Of a stretch of 64,000 bases of DNA, positions 1 to 10,409 are shown in pieces. Each line of letters opens with the position of its first letter. The stretch's first letter is position 1. The stretch is from Cricetomys ansorgei. Taxonomy: Eukaryota; Chordata; Mammalia; Rodentia; Nesomyidae. The notes below the pieces were generated by a model. That model was not told where the DNA came from. It was given only the letters and a program-made list of their open reading frames with translations, and made no database searches. A program made the translations under genes and the position numbers. The stretch is taken from contig JAMJFZ010001228.1 in NCBI GenBank assembly GCA_026225945.1, positions 3,256,001 to 3,320,000 of the forward strand, read 5' to 3'.

Positions 1-548
1 GCGTTTGTGTGCGTGTGTGCACGTTCATGCCCTTGCCTGAGCAAGTGGTATGTGCAGGCCGAAGGTTCATGTTGGCTACCTTCCTTAGTTGCTTGCCACC
101 TTATACTTTTTAGATCGGGTTTCTTTTCTTTATCTATTAACAATTTCAGAATGTAAATAATATATTATAATCATATCCTCCCCCAACTTCCTTCTCCCCT
201 TCCCCTGAGGCACCCCAAAACTGTCACCTCTCCTCTTCATACCCTCTTTCTTTTTCAATGTAACCTATAATCTATTGAATCTGATTAATGCTGCCTGTTG
301 GAATGTTTGCTAGTCTTGTTTCTTGTTAACTTGTCTCCACTTTATTGTCTTGAGATAGGTTCTCTCACCGAACCTGGGACTTACTGTTTTGGCTAAACAG
401 GCCAGCCAGTAAGCCCAGGGAATCTGCCTGGCTCTTTCTCCCCAGACCTGGGTTACAGTGTGTGTCACCAAGTACAGTATTTCTTACATGGCTTCTGGGG
501 ACTCAGACTGAGGTCCTCCTGTTCATAAGGCAAAACACTTTACTCACA
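1..548 (-). repeat. B4-type SINE, split by an L1 fragment
   Basis: Reads on the minus strand as the tRNA-plus-B1 composite B4 SINE. The TG-rich end and the CCACCTTAT block are at 1-104. The block with the GAGATAGG...CTCTCACC core, B1-like middle and GGTCCTCCTG...CACTTTACTC tRNA-like part is at 345-548. The two halves join naturally if 105-336 is removed. Confidence 0.7.
105..336 (-). mobile_element. L1 3'-UTR fragment inserted in a B4
   Basis: Pyrimidine-rich sequence with CCTGAGGCACCCC, CTTCATACCCTCTTTC and GATTAATGCTGCC blocks, typical of the rodent (Lx-like) L1 3' UTR read on the minus strand. It is bounded by CCACCTTAT (96-104) and CCACTTTAT (337-345), a probable target duplication with one mismatch. 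Confidence 0.5.
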
Positions 549-649
549 GGGCGTCTCCCTACCTACCTACCTACATGTATGCATATGTGTGTAAGTCTGG
601 CTTTCTACTTGGCTGCCAGTGACCCTGGCTTGTGCTTTTCCTCATCACC

Positions 650-905
650 TTTTTTTTTTTTTTTTTTTGTGGGATGATATTCTTTTATTGCCTAGCATAA
701 AAGGTTCCATGTGAAGAGCAGGGGCCAAGGGTAAGCCATCAGGAGTCAACTGCCGTGTTCAGTCTTTAGAAATATGGAAGCATTCTATCTTTTCTGTGAG
801 CGTGTTATGCTTTCGTTGAAGTAAATAAAAGTAATACCAAACTCGGATCTGGAAATGGTTGGCACGCTACAGGATGCCACTTTGTATCTAAGAGGCTTCG
901 TTAGT
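650..905 (-). other. possible minus-strand retrocopy with A-tail
   Basis: A 19-T run at 650-668 is followed by TTTATT at 684-689. On the minus strand this is an AATAAA signal about 15 nt before a poly(A) tail, the layout of a retrotransposed mRNA 3' end. I do not recognise the parent transcript. No long reading frame or clear target duplication is visible, and the far edge is a guess. Confidence 0.3.
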
Positions 906-1445
906 TTTCCGTGGTTATTATTTGCATGTATGCATGCATGCATATATATGTTTATGCTTACAGAATTTTCATACTAGGTTGAATTAAAAACATAACCATT
1001 ATCTTTGAAATTATCTTTCAGTCAACTCACCCTGAATGTACACAGCATTCTCAAAAGACATCCCATCAGAAGTGTGGACTTTATGGGTTTGTTTTTTTTT
1101 TTTTTTTTTTTTTTTTTGCATTTTCTGTATCAGTGGTAATAGAACATAATTTGTTATGGCTTTGCCTACATCTTTTTGTAGGGAAAAATACTTCAAAAAC
1201 TAAAGATTTGCTGTTTTACTGATTTTCTTAAAACACAAGAACCTGTGCATACTGCCAGATTTCTATGCATGGAATGAGAAATATCTTCAAAATTAATTAT
1301 CCAAAATGGTTGGTTTCACTCTTGGGAAAAACATACTTGACTAAAAGTATTTGTCGGACAGTTAACCATTGAGCAAATATCTTGTTGCTAAAATCCATTA
1401 AGGTTTGCAAAATAATACGCAACAATAAACATTATTAATTTTTTC
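906..1445. other. no gene seen; TGCATG run and poly(T)
   Basis: Holds a short (TGCA)n-like run with alternating purine-pyrimidine at 924-950 and an uninterrupted 26-T tract at 1092-1117. Frames reach only about 61 codons and include the poly(T) read as lysines, so they are not credible genes. Confidence 0.6.
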
Positions 1446-1590
1446 ATATTTATTTTGTGTGTATATGTGTATGCACAGGTGAAGGTCTCTCCACCATGTG
1501 GGTCAGGGTGAGTGGGGGTCCAGCTCAAGTCACCAGGCATTGTGGCAAGCACCTGTACATGCCGAGCTGCCTCACTAACACCCATGTAAC
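1446..1590 (-). repeat. B2/B3-type SINE, minus strand
   Basis: TATTTTGTGTGTATATGTG leader, then CCACCATGTGGGTCAGGG, then GGCATTGTGGCAAGCACCTGTAC and a degraded GAGCTGCCTCACTAAC. This is the order of a rodent tRNA-derived SINE read backwards; the A/B-box end is at the right. Confidence 0.6.
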
Positions 1591-2505
1591 TGAAATTTAT
1601 CGTAAGTCCTTGGTTGAGAAACTATCTTAGATACCTTTCACAGAGCAAGGCCCAGAGTCCAGGCATTAAACACCTAAAGGTCCTGGCTGCCAGCATACAT
1701 TCAGTTTGGGCCATTGGTCTGTTTGCTTCTGAGGAACTCTACTTTTATGAAGAATCCATGCCCACATCGTCTCCTACCTGAGTTACTGAAGAACGGATCT
1801 TGGCAGGGGTTCTTTTGGAATTATTTCTCAGGACAATAATCAGAATGCTCAGTGGAGGATGGACAGATAGTCCTGTTATTATGCTACCCAGTCTCTGTTG
1901 TTTCCCCTTAGTTCAGAAATGGAATGCATCTCCTTCTAAACCAACTCTTGTTAGAACAAAGGAGAGAGCCAGTCAAAATACAGAAGGTTAGTGGTTGTCT
2001 GCAGGCATTTGGTGGTTCCATTTATGCTTAACTTATTATTTATGTATGACTCATCTTCTACTGTGTGTCCAGATCCCATGAAAAAATTAAATTTGACTCA
2101 CTCAGTCAGTACTGTAAGAATTTAAAAATCACAGCTGGCTCATTTCTAAGCGATTCAGAGTATCCGTGGGATTCTCACACTGATCTCACTTTTCACAGTA
2201 GAAAATGATAGGCATATAGTGTGTATTTTGATTTCAGCATTAAAACAATAAATCAATTATTATAACAATTATTTTGAAATGTATCTCTTTCCACCTTGTC
2301 AGTCCTTTCTCAGTAACTCATCCCTCCTCATGGCTGCCATAGACCATCCTAGTCATCTTCCTTCCCCTTGCAATGCTCCTGCTTTTCTGTGTCTTTATTT
2401 CAAGGATCATCTTTTCTCAGAGTCCTTCCATTCTATATATTTTTAAACCTATCATCCTTTGTAGAACTTTCTAATATTTGATGTACTTACTGACTTTTGT
2501 TTCTG
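1591..2505. other. no gene seen
   Basis: Apparently low-copy sequence. The best open frame is 63 codons (plus, from 1800) with no recognisable domain. AT-rich around 2220-2290. Confidence 0.5.
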
Positions 2506-2509
2506 TAAA

Positions 2510-2945
2510 CTTTGTTATTTATTTTTAACATACAATATGTTAAGGTTCTGTTTGCTCTCTTACCCTTTCCTCGTCCCACCCTCAACCACGCCTCCTCCTG
2601 CCACCAAGTTCCCATCCCCTTTCCCATCTTTTTTGTTCTGTGGTCCACTGGCTTTACCCAAGATTACCTTCCTAAGCATAGATGTGTGGTCCATCGAACC
2701 ACAAGGAACTCACTAGTGGCTACATCACTGAAGATGGTGACTTCCATAATGTCTATGACCTTAAGTGCAGACCTATGTGACAATCACCTGTGCTGTGGGT
2801 TCATTAGTCCCACAGTCATATCACACCTATAAGACAGTGTGTCATGTCGTTCCTCCCACGATCTAGTTCTTACATTCTTTCCATCCTCTCTTCTTTAACA
2901 TTCCCTGTCATGTGACCCCTCCACACTGTGGTGCCTAGGAAACAA
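2510..2945 (-). mobile_element. L1 3'-end fragment, minus strand
   Basis: TTTATTTTTAACATACAATATG followed by C/T-rich CCTTTCCTCGTCCCACC, then GTGGCTACATCACTGAAGATGG and CTTACATTCTTTCCATCC. The same ordered blocks recur at 28965-29285 and 45196-45590 and match the rodent Lx-like L1 3' UTR. A 106-codon plus frame here (2512-2832) is antisense to the element and is not a gene. Confidence 0.6.
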
Positions 2946-3479
2946 ACACTCAACTTGACTTACTTGCTACTATGTGCCCGGTTCCTACATTGTACCTTAT
3001 TGGTTCTCACTATGTATTTATTTACTTAATGAGTGAATGAATAAATGACCTGAAATTTCCCTTCATAATGCAAAGATAATTTTCACTACTTGAATACAGT
3101 ACAGTCTACTCTTATTCATATAATTCTAGCGTAGTGCTTTCTTTTGTTTGCTTGTCTGAATGCAGAAGTAGGAAGCATTTGCATCCAAAATAGAGGGTCT
3201 AATTACAAAATAAATGATGACAATGTGAAGATTTCTGTGATTATCAAAATGAATAGCATTTTTTCATATTTAATGACAGGGTGAATTAAGATAGCAGTTA
3301 CTTTCTGTGTGGGGCACCACTGTGGGTTTTATGTCAGAGCTGCACATTGGAGTTTAGGGCCCTTCACTTGGCTCATAGTGGATCCTCCTATCTTAGCTAA
3401 TGTACTTAGAAGCTTAGCATATAGGCAAGTTTTAGTTCCTGTACCCATTCAAAGTACAGATAAGCCCATTGTAGTAGTT
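2946..3479. other. no gene seen
   Basis: AT-rich, apparently low-copy sequence including a TATTTATTTACTTAATGAG tract. The only frame over 60 codons runs into the LTR that starts at 3480. Confidence 0.5.
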
Positions 3480-3849
3480 TGTATGAGAGTGAAGCCATAA
3501 TCTATGTTTGACTGTTTGGTCCCTAGTTGGTGCAATTGTTTTGGGAAGGATTAGAAAGTGTGGCCTTGTTTAAGGAGGTGCATCAGTGGGGGCAGGCTTT
3601 AGAGTATCAGAAGGCCTGTATCATTTCCATTTAGCTGTCTCTCACTCTCTGTTTCATTCTTGTGAATCATAATATAAGGATTAGCTATTGTTCTAGTGCC
3701 ATGTCTGCCTGTCTGCTGCCAAAATTCCTATCACGATGATGATCATGGACTCTACCCCTCTGGAACCATGAGCCTTCAATTAAATGTTTTCTCTTAAAAG
3801 TTGCCTTAGTAATGCGTTTTGTCACAGCAATAGAAAAGTAAAGAAGGCA
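3480..3849 (+). mobile_element. ERVL-MaLR-like solo LTR (TGTAGTGGTTTG type)
   Basis: Starts TGTAGTAGTTTGTATGAGAG. It continues with TGGTCCCTAGTTGGTG, GGAAGGATTAGAAAGTGTGGCC, CTGCCTGTCTGCTGCC and GATCATGGACTC, then an AATTAAATGTTTTCT poly(A)-signal zone and TCACAGCAATAGAAAAGTAA. This is the layout of a rodent MT/ORR1-class LTR. Flanks CCCAT (3475-3479) and TCTAT (3850-3854) could be a decayed 5-bp duplication. No internal region is attached. Confidence 0.65.
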
Positions 3850-3901
3850 TCTATCTCAGTTTAGTACATCCTCATCTTTACTTAGCACCTAGTGGCATGT
3901 C

Positions 3902-4293
3902 CTAATTAGCTTTGTCCACTTGGCATAGCCTAGAGACATGTGAGAAGAGAAGCCTTGAGTGAAGAGTCTCCTAGGTTAGATTGGCCTGTGGGCTCGCCTG
4001 TGGAAGAATGTCTTGATTGTTAATTGACCTGGTCCACTGTGGACTGGGCTGTCCCTGGACAGGTGGCTTGGCCTGTATAAGAAGGCTAGCCTTGCATGAG
4101 CCAGAGAATAAGCCAGTAAGCAGGGGTCCTCCATGGTTTCTGCTTCAGCTTCCTGCCTTGAGGCCCCCCTTTGTGGTGAGTGCCACCCCTCAGTGGTGAG
4201 TTGCGACCCAAAAGTGTGAGCCAGATAAACCCTTTCCTCTCTAAGCTGCTTTTGGTTTGAGATTTTATCACTTGCACAGACAGGAAACTAGAA
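3902..4293 (+). mobile_element. ERVL-MaLR-like solo LTR (GTCAACTTGACAC type)
   Basis: Second MaLR-like family. It shows GTCTTGATTGTTAATTGAC, GGCCTGTATAAGAAGGCTAG, TCCATGGTTTCTGCTTCAGC, GTGAGCCAGATAAACCCTTTCC (polyadenylation zone) and GCTTTTGGTTTGAG. It sits only about 50 bp from the other LTR and in the same orientation. Confidence 0.65.
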
Positions 4294-5089
4294 GAAAAGG
4301 TGCTAAAATGTCTATGTTTTTTCTTTTATTTTTTTTTCAAGTCCAAAGCCCATTTTCCAGGGGTCTGCTACCTACTTTTTTCTCAAGACTTAAGTCATCT
4401 CCACTTGTTTCCAAAAATGCCTCTCATGTGTGTTTCTACCCCTGGGACAGCTGGTACCTTTCCCAATGGCTTATGCTTCTCATTCAATACGAAGCATGTG
4501 GGCTAGAATTGCCTTCTAAAAATAGAATGTCTGGGTCTCCTAAATTTCAGAGAAATCTGTAATAGATGCCAGAAACACAGACTCTAAAGAATGTAAAGGA
4601 AAAGTAATCTCATGTAACAAGTTTAGGAAAGAGCTCTTTAGATGAAGTATTTGAGAAATAAAAGATGGGTCCCCTTAAAATAAGATTTTATTACAAGTCT
4701 ATGGAAAAAATCTAAACATAACACTAAAATTGTAGAAGAATTTTTTTCAGGACCATTTCCCAGACTTAAGCCTAATTACCTGGTAGTGAAAAAAGTGCTT
4801 AGACTGGCAGTTTGGATTGATTTCCAAACATCTTTCTTAAGATTTTCCCCCAGTTAATTGGGTAAGCAAGTCTCACAGCATGGCTTTGTCAATGCTGTGG
4901 AGCTGTGGTTTTGCCTGGGTGATTCTATCCATTAATATCTACCAACTATTTTCCATTCTTCTGGGTTCCCTCGCACCTCCAAGTCTCATGAGGGTTCTTA
5001 AACTTTCTTGGATATTTCCAATCCATGCTGATGGTTATTTGGCATATACCATGGAGTTGTGTGACTTCCTGAGATAGATATGAATGAAT
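4294..5089. other. no gene seen
   Basis: T-rich near 4314-4340, otherwise low-copy looking. A 101-codon plus frame (4257-4562) begins inside the preceding LTR and has biased, domain-free composition, so I do not call it coding. 4880-5089 may be the upstream part of the unclassified repeat that follows. Confidence 0.45.
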
Positions 5090-5335
5090 GTCCCAGATAG
5101 GATGCCAATGGCAGACCAAAGAATTAGTCCAATAGCTAGTGAACCGGTGAGTTTTCCGTGGTTCCTCACAGAAACACAGATGACTCATGGACACTGCATC
5201 TCTGGAGCTCCCTGCGTGATTGACAGGCAGCTTATCTGGTTGGAGTCTCCACTTTCCAGCAATTGTATATTGCTTGTATAAATGGGGGTGGGTCTTATAA
5301 ATCTGTAAGTTCTATTTACTTCCCCAGTCTTCAGA
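5090..5335 (+). repeat. unclassified interspersed repeat, copy A
   Basis: Shares an ordered series with 9770-9985: GCATCTCTGGAGCTCCCTGCG, a CAGCAATTGTATATTGCTTG block, GGGGGTGGGTCTTATAAATC, CTGTAAG and ATTTACTTCC. Two diverged copies in one window make it a real dispersed repeat, but I cannot name it. The orientation given is arbitrary. Confidence 0.5.
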
Positions 5336-5364
5336 AGATTGTATTCCACCTCCTTCCAAGTGGA

Positions 5365-5500
5365 ATAAACACAGAGAAATGGATGCTGGCCCTCTTTGAC
5401 AGTAACAGTAGGGTACAAATTAGCCTCTCATCCTATTTTAGTATCTGATAGAGAGACCAAGGAAAAAAATGTAAATCCTTTTTGACACAGCAATGTTTCA
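5365..5500 (+). repeat. second unclassified repeat, copy 1
   Basis: AAACACAGAGAAAT, GGTACAAATTAG and AAATGTAAATCC occur here in the same order as at 6817-6935, with similar spacing. The family could be an old LINE 3' region; the orientation is uncertain. Confidence 0.35.
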
Positions 5501-5519
5501 ATTAGGATGAAATTGTTAC

Positions 5520-6110
5520 AAAACACGTGAACTGAGAGAGGAGTGAACCAGGAGATAAAAATCAAACAAAATCTAGAAAAATCTTTCAAGAATAACAAGA
5601 ATGTAATGTTCTCAGTGGGAAAATGATGGATTATTGAATATGTAGCATTACTTTGTCTAGACTCTAACTGAGAAGCTATGGTGGCGTAAGGATAATTCCA
5701 GATGGATCAATAGCTAAATTTAAAAATGAGCCCATATAAATACTGTGTGAAATGTAGTTATTTAGGGGCCGAGAAAGGTACTTTAGAATAGAATAGCTTA
5801 TGTAGTATTGATACAAAAATGGAGTTCTCATCTCAAAGGGAGTAAGAGACAGTTTTTGGGAGTAAGATACAGGTTTCGAACGCTACCTAAACTCTTAGCT
5901 TTAGCTGGTGAAAGCTATTCTTCTGCTAAGAATACATTTTCAAGGTTTTGATAGCCATGGGATGTTAGGTCAGACACAGGTGCCAGCAATAGATGGCTTT
6001 CAAAGCAACTAAAAATAGCCCAAGATAATTTGGCTCTGATCTGGAACAATTAGCTCTCCAAGTCTCCAAGCTCTATCATTTGGCTTTGTAGAATCTTTAA
6101 CACAGGTGCA
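5520..6110. other. no gene seen
   Basis: AT-rich sequence without a recognised repeat or frame over 60 codons, leading into a CA/TC microsatellite. Confidence 0.5.
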
Positions 6111-6111
6111 G

Positions 6112-6126
6112 ACACACACACACACA

Positions 6127-6161
<35 letters not shown>

Positions 6162-6166
6162 CTCTG

Positions 6167-6204
<38 letters not shown>
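6112..6204. repeat. compound (CA)n-(TC)n microsatellite
   Basis: CA units run from 6112 to 6159 with one CAGACA interruption. A short spacer follows, then TC units at 6169-6204. Confidence 0.97.
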
Positions 6205-6206
<2 letters not shown>

Positions 6207-6540
6207 TCCTTCTGAGAGCTTCAGTTCACAGTAGAGGCCATATACAAACTATACAAAAAAGAATGACAGATGTGACAACGCAAAATGTTCAATTTTCATA
6301 TAGAGAAGATGCCACGAAACCAAGTTTAAAGAAGCAGTGGGGCAGATATTTTCAGTGCAGTCAGGACTGACATTGCTAAAATGTTTTCAGAAATGACAAA
6401 GCATTGAGACAAGATTAGCATCCCCAGAAGAAAAATATGTGCAAAGCATATGAATAGGTAATTCTCGATAGGATAAATACAAATGGCTAGTATACACATA
6501 AATGCATTCAAAATTCTAGATATTTATAAAACAGCAACTT

Positions 6541-6765
6541 GGAGACCAGAGAAATGGCTCAGCAGTTAAGAGTCCATACTGCTCTTGAAAAGGGCCTGAG
6601 TTCAGTCTCTAGCATCCGTATTGGATGACTCCAATTGCCTGTCACTCCAGCTCCAGGGATTCCAGTACCCTCTGTGGCCTCTGCAAGCACCTGCACCCAA
6701 CATGTGCCCCTACCAACACGTAGACATAAATGAAACTAAAATAAGAGTTTTAAAAATAGCCTTTT
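6541..6765 (+). repeat. B2/B3-type SINE, plus strand
   Basis: AGAAATGGCTCAGCAGTTAAGAG (tRNA-derived A-box zone), then GCCTGAGTTCAGTCTC (B-box zone), CTCCAGCTCCAGGGATTCCAG, CCTCTGTGGCC and an A-rich end near 6740-6765. Typical order for a rodent B3/B2 SINE. Confidence 0.75.
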
Positions 6766-6809
6766 TCTTAATTTACCAGAGTTGTATATAAAATCTGGCC
6801 AAACCATTT

Positions 6810-7060
6810 GTAAATAAAACACAGAGAAATATGTGCTCTTAATATCTCACAGAAGGATACAAATTAGTACATCCCTTACCATGGGCTGTCTGGAGATACC
6901 ACCAAGATTTTAAAATGTAAATCCTATTAGTCCAGCAATTCTGTCTCCCAGGGAATTGTCTTAAGAAAATAATGACACACATGTGGAAATACATCTGTTA
7001 TGTAATGATAATTACAGCATGGTTGGTGATATTGGCAAAGAAAGAAAGATTTATTTTTAT
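6810..7060 (+). repeat. second unclassified repeat, copy 2 (possible old L1 3' region)
   Basis: Contains the AAACACAGAGAAAT / ATACAAATTAGTACAT / AAATGTAAATCC series seen at 5365-5500. It then runs into CCAGCAATTCTGTCTCCCAGG, a motif order resembling the region between ORF2 and the tail of old mammalian L1s. Assignment is tentative. Confidence 0.35.
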
Positions 7061-7369
7061 TATAACAAAGTATGAGGCTATTAATATAGATGCCGATTTG
7101 CATTAAATGAGATGGGATAACAGGCGCAGGTTTCTTTGAGTGGAAAAGTTGGCTTTCCCAGTGGTATGGGTGACATCGTGTATTTCAAAATGTGTGTATG
7201 TATTTTATGTGATCAAATGATCAGTCATATGAGTTTTTTTTATGTTTAGATTCTCCAGTTAGGAAGCCCAAGTCTCTAGGCTCCCTCTAACCTTTGCTCT
7301 TCCTAGGGTTTTCTCCTATCACTCTCCATGAGATCTTTCTCTCACATGATCTAATAGTCCATGACAGTC

Positions 7370-8335
7370 TTGGTCCATTACCAAGATGCTTCCAGTTTTT
7401 ATTTCTTAAATCTCTTTAAATCATATATTAATTTCATAAAATAGTGTGACTCAATTGTGCCATTTTCATAAGAATATATATCATTCTTAGATCACAGTTA
7501 CCATCCATTACTATTCAATCCCCTTCTACCTACCATACCCCTCTCCTCTCCCCCAACAACCCCCCTCCTTCTACTTTCATGTCTTTCCCTTCTGGTTCTG
7601 CTTATTTCAGAAAACATTCAGTGTTTGTCGGAGTTTGATTCATTTCATTTAATATGATGATCCCTAGTTACACCAATTTTCCACAGATGATATGATTTAG
7701 TTACTCTTTAGAGACGAATAACACTCCATTGTGCATATATATCACACTTTGTCTATCTACCTGTTGATGATCCCTTGGGCTTATCCTATGTTTTCACTGT
7801 TGTGGCTAAAACCATGGTAAATATTGACACGCAGATATTTCCATTTGGTCCTTACTTTGATTCTATTTGTTAGGCATCCAGATATGGTATAGTTCTATCT
7901 ATAGCTTTATTTATTTATTCATTTATTTGTTTATTTATTTATTTTCGTCATAATACTTTTATTAGTTACCTGAGAGTTTCATACAATGTATCTCTATCAC
8001 ACCCTCTTCCCATTCCTCCCAGGTTCACCCTCCCACCCTGTGCCCTTCAAAAAAAAAAAAAAAAGTATAGTTCTATTTGTAGCTTTTAAAATAATCTGTT
8101 TACTGATTTTCACAATGGACACACTAATTTTCCTTCCCACCAGCAGTGTACAGAAATGTTACTTTGTCTCTCTATCACTTCTGGCATTGTTATTGTTTGT
8201 TTTCCTGATGACAGTCTTTCAGGCTGAGGTGAGATAGAATCTCAATGTAATTTTGATTTGCACTTCGGTGATGGCTAATGATGTCAAACATTTTTTTCAT
8301 CTGTTTATTGGTCAAGATGTAGGCTTGAGAGTCTA
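7370..8335 (-). mobile_element. ancient L1 (L1M-like) 3' region, minus strand
   Basis: Matches the reversed 3' part of mammalian L1: AACACTCCATTGTGCATATATATCACAC, GTTGATGATCCC, TTCACTGTTGTGGC, CCCACCAGCAGTGTACAG and GGTGAGATAGAATCTCAATG. The stretch GATTTGCACTTCGGTGATGG precedes AACATTTTTTTCATC. It is highly diverged, so it is old. It is interrupted at 7909-8064. Confidence 0.75.
7909..8064 (+). mobile_element. small retroposed insert with 22-bp target duplication
   Basis: An insert within the ancient L1, bounded by matching 22-mers that start GTATAGTTCTAT at 7887-7908 and 8065-8086 (two mismatches). It opens with (TTTA)n, contains GAGAGTTTCATACAATGTAT and C-rich blocks of a reversed L1 3' end, and closes with a 16-A tract next to the right-hand duplication. 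Both ends look tail-like, so its true orientation is unclear. Confidence 0.7.
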
Positions 8336-9337
8336 TTCTGTAAATACTTGGCTCAGAGCTAGAGACAAATTTTAGGTATATTTCCTTGAGGGTGGGTATA
8401 ACCCTGAATATCCATCAAAATAGGCTTGTTGAGTGAGGTGATAAGGTTTCCAGCCAAACTGGAGCCAGGTCCACAGCTAAGGCATCTCACAGTTCTCAAC
8501 AAATCTAGCAAACAATCAGGATCTTGTTCTCATCACTGAGCCCCGCCTGGAGAGCAGAAGCCATTGGGAAAGTGTTGGTGGTCCACTGTGTGAGGGAGAA
8601 ATAGTCCTGTACAGACCCTCATCGTGGCCACCCTTGATGCTTCATATGTCCCCTCACCAGTAGCTTTCCTAGGGGGTGTACCAGATGGATCCCTCTTCAT
8701 CCAAGAGGTACATGCTTGGAATTTCCCCTGCCATAGTTTCATCTCTATGGAGTCTTCGTCATATGATGTTTCTGATCAAACTGGTTCTGATCATTGAATT
8801 TTTATATCTTTGATATCAGTGAAAAGGGAGATAAGAAAGCTCACCTACAAGTTTCTATTTTTTACCTGTAGCATTATTTTCATGAAGGTCAGCCATATTG
8901 AAACACTAGAATGTTAGGCAAAGAAAGAAGGAAGGTGAAAGTTTTTCTTAACACTTACTACCTCCACTCAGGAGGAAGAGGACGGGAGATAGACTGAAAG
9001 ATAATGGGAACCAGTTTCATTAAAATTTCGATTGATTTTATTTCTGGTTGGTAAGATTTCAGATGGTTTGCTTATAACTTTCCTCCTGTATTTTATTTTG
9101 CAAAATGAACATGCAAGATTTTAAAAATAAGAATTGAAACATTCTATATAAAAATATATTAATTTCTTGAATCTGTGTGTGCAAAATTTTACAGGAGCTT
9201 GGATGTTTGTGGCTCTTCCTGAGAAGTCACAAACAAATGTGCACTCATCTCAGATAGAGCATGGATGGCAGACTGAAGGGATCACTCCATCCAAGGCTAG
9301 CTTAGTAAGTGAGTTCATTGGGCTACTCACAGATATA
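8336..9337. other. no gene seen
   Basis: Apparently low-copy. A 69-codon minus frame at 8533-8742 has no recognisable domain or splice context. AT-rich from 9020 to 9170. Confidence 0.5.
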
Positions 9338-9732
9338 TGTGCACTGGTTAGTTTCCTGTCAACTTGACATAAGCTAGAGTCATCTGGGAAGAGTGAGCTT
9401 AAATTGAGAAAATGCCTCCATCAGATTAGCCTACAGGCCAATCTGTGGTGGAAGGACCCGTTCCACAGTGATCTGTGACACCCTTACATAGGTAGTCGGT
9501 CGTACATTGTGTAGGAAAGCAAACTGAGGGAGCCATAAGAAGCAGGGCCCAAGGCAGCATTCCTCCATGGTTTCTGCTTCAGCTTCTTCAGGTTCCTGCT
9601 TGAGCTCTTGCTTTGACTGACTTCCCTCAGTAGTAAACCGTTACCTGAAAGTCTAAGCTAAAAAAATCTTCTCCTCCCCACATTGCTTTTGGTTATGATT
9701 TGTATCACAGAAATAGAAGGCAAAATAGGATA
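9338..9732 (+). mobile_element. ERVL-MaLR-like solo LTR
   Basis: TGTGCACTGGTTAGTTTCCTGTC start, AACTTGACATAAGCTAGAGTC, CCTCCATGGTTTCTGCTTCAG, GTCTAAGCTAAAAAAATCTTC (poly(A)-signal zone mutated), GCTTTTGGTTATG and ATCACAGAAATAGAAGG end. Same family as 19675, 22641, 58216 and 59667. Confidence 0.75.
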
Positions 9733-9769
9733 GTATGGTTGATTCAAAGGCAGTTGCGTCACCAGAAAG

Positions 9770-9985
9770 CTTACTGGACATGAGTGATGGATTATGAAAT
9801 CTGTATCCCTAGAGCTCCCCACGTGGCTTGCAGACATCTCTTATGGGTGAAGATTCTTTTCTCCTCAGCAGTTGTTACTTATATAACTTTGGGGAGGGGC
9901 TTTATGAATCCTGTAACCTTGGGAGCTTCCTAGACCGCGTATGTTTCATTTACTTCCTGAGTCTTATAAGCCTCTTCCCTGGACT
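9770..9985 (+). repeat. unclassified interspersed repeat, copy B
   Basis: Partner of 5090-5335: GTATCCCTAGAGCTCCCCACG, TCAGCAGTTGTTACTTATATAAC, GGGGAGGGGCTTTATGAATCC, CTGTAACCTTGGG, CATTTACTTCCTGAGTC. It begins shortly after an LTR. Confidence 0.5.
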
Positions 9986-10014
9986 AAATGTTTTTAGATC
10001 TTAGTTATATATAT

Positions 10015-10105
10015 CCAAGGATAATCTTGAACTTTCAGTATTCTCGTCTTACCTTCCAAATGCTGGGATTACAGGTATGTGCCACAATACCAACTTCCTT
10101 CTTTT
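10015..10105 (-). repeat. B1-type SINE fragment, minus strand
   Basis: GGATAATCTTGAACTTTCAG then CCAAATGCTGGGATTACAGG and TGTGCCACAATACC, the reversed left half of B1. Confidence 0.7.
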
Positions 10106-10221
10106 AAATTATTTATTGATTCAAAATATTTAATTATTCAGGAATGTTACAATATAATATGAAAATCCCTTTCAGAAGCTTCTGCATGCTCTTTAGTTGT
10201 AGCAGCTATTAGTTCTTTATT

Positions 10222-10409
10222 TTAAATTATGTATCTATGTGTGTGTATCTCTGCGGATAATGCAAATACATGCTTGTGTCCATGGTTGCCGGAAGTGGTG
10301 GATCATTTGGAGCTGGAGTTTTACATTGCTCTAGGTACTTGAAACTGAATTCAACTCCTCTGGAAAAGCAGTGAAGGATTCTGACCCACTGACTGATCTC
10401 TCCAGCCCA
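10222..10409 (-). repeat. B2/B3-type SINE, minus strand
   Basis: TTATGTATCTATGTGTGTGTATC start. It continues with CTTGAAACTGAATTCAACTCCTC and CTGGAAAAGCAGTGAAGG, and ends in CTGATCTCTCCAGCCC, the reversed 5' end of a tRNA-derived SINE. Confidence 0.7.

Noticed and set aside
2512..2832. 106-codon plus frame
   Set aside because: It is antisense to an L1 3' UTR fragment.
6541..6620. tRNA-like A- and B-box text
   Set aside because: It belongs to a B2/B3 SINE, not a tRNA gene; the same applies to the ID and B4 heads elsewhere.
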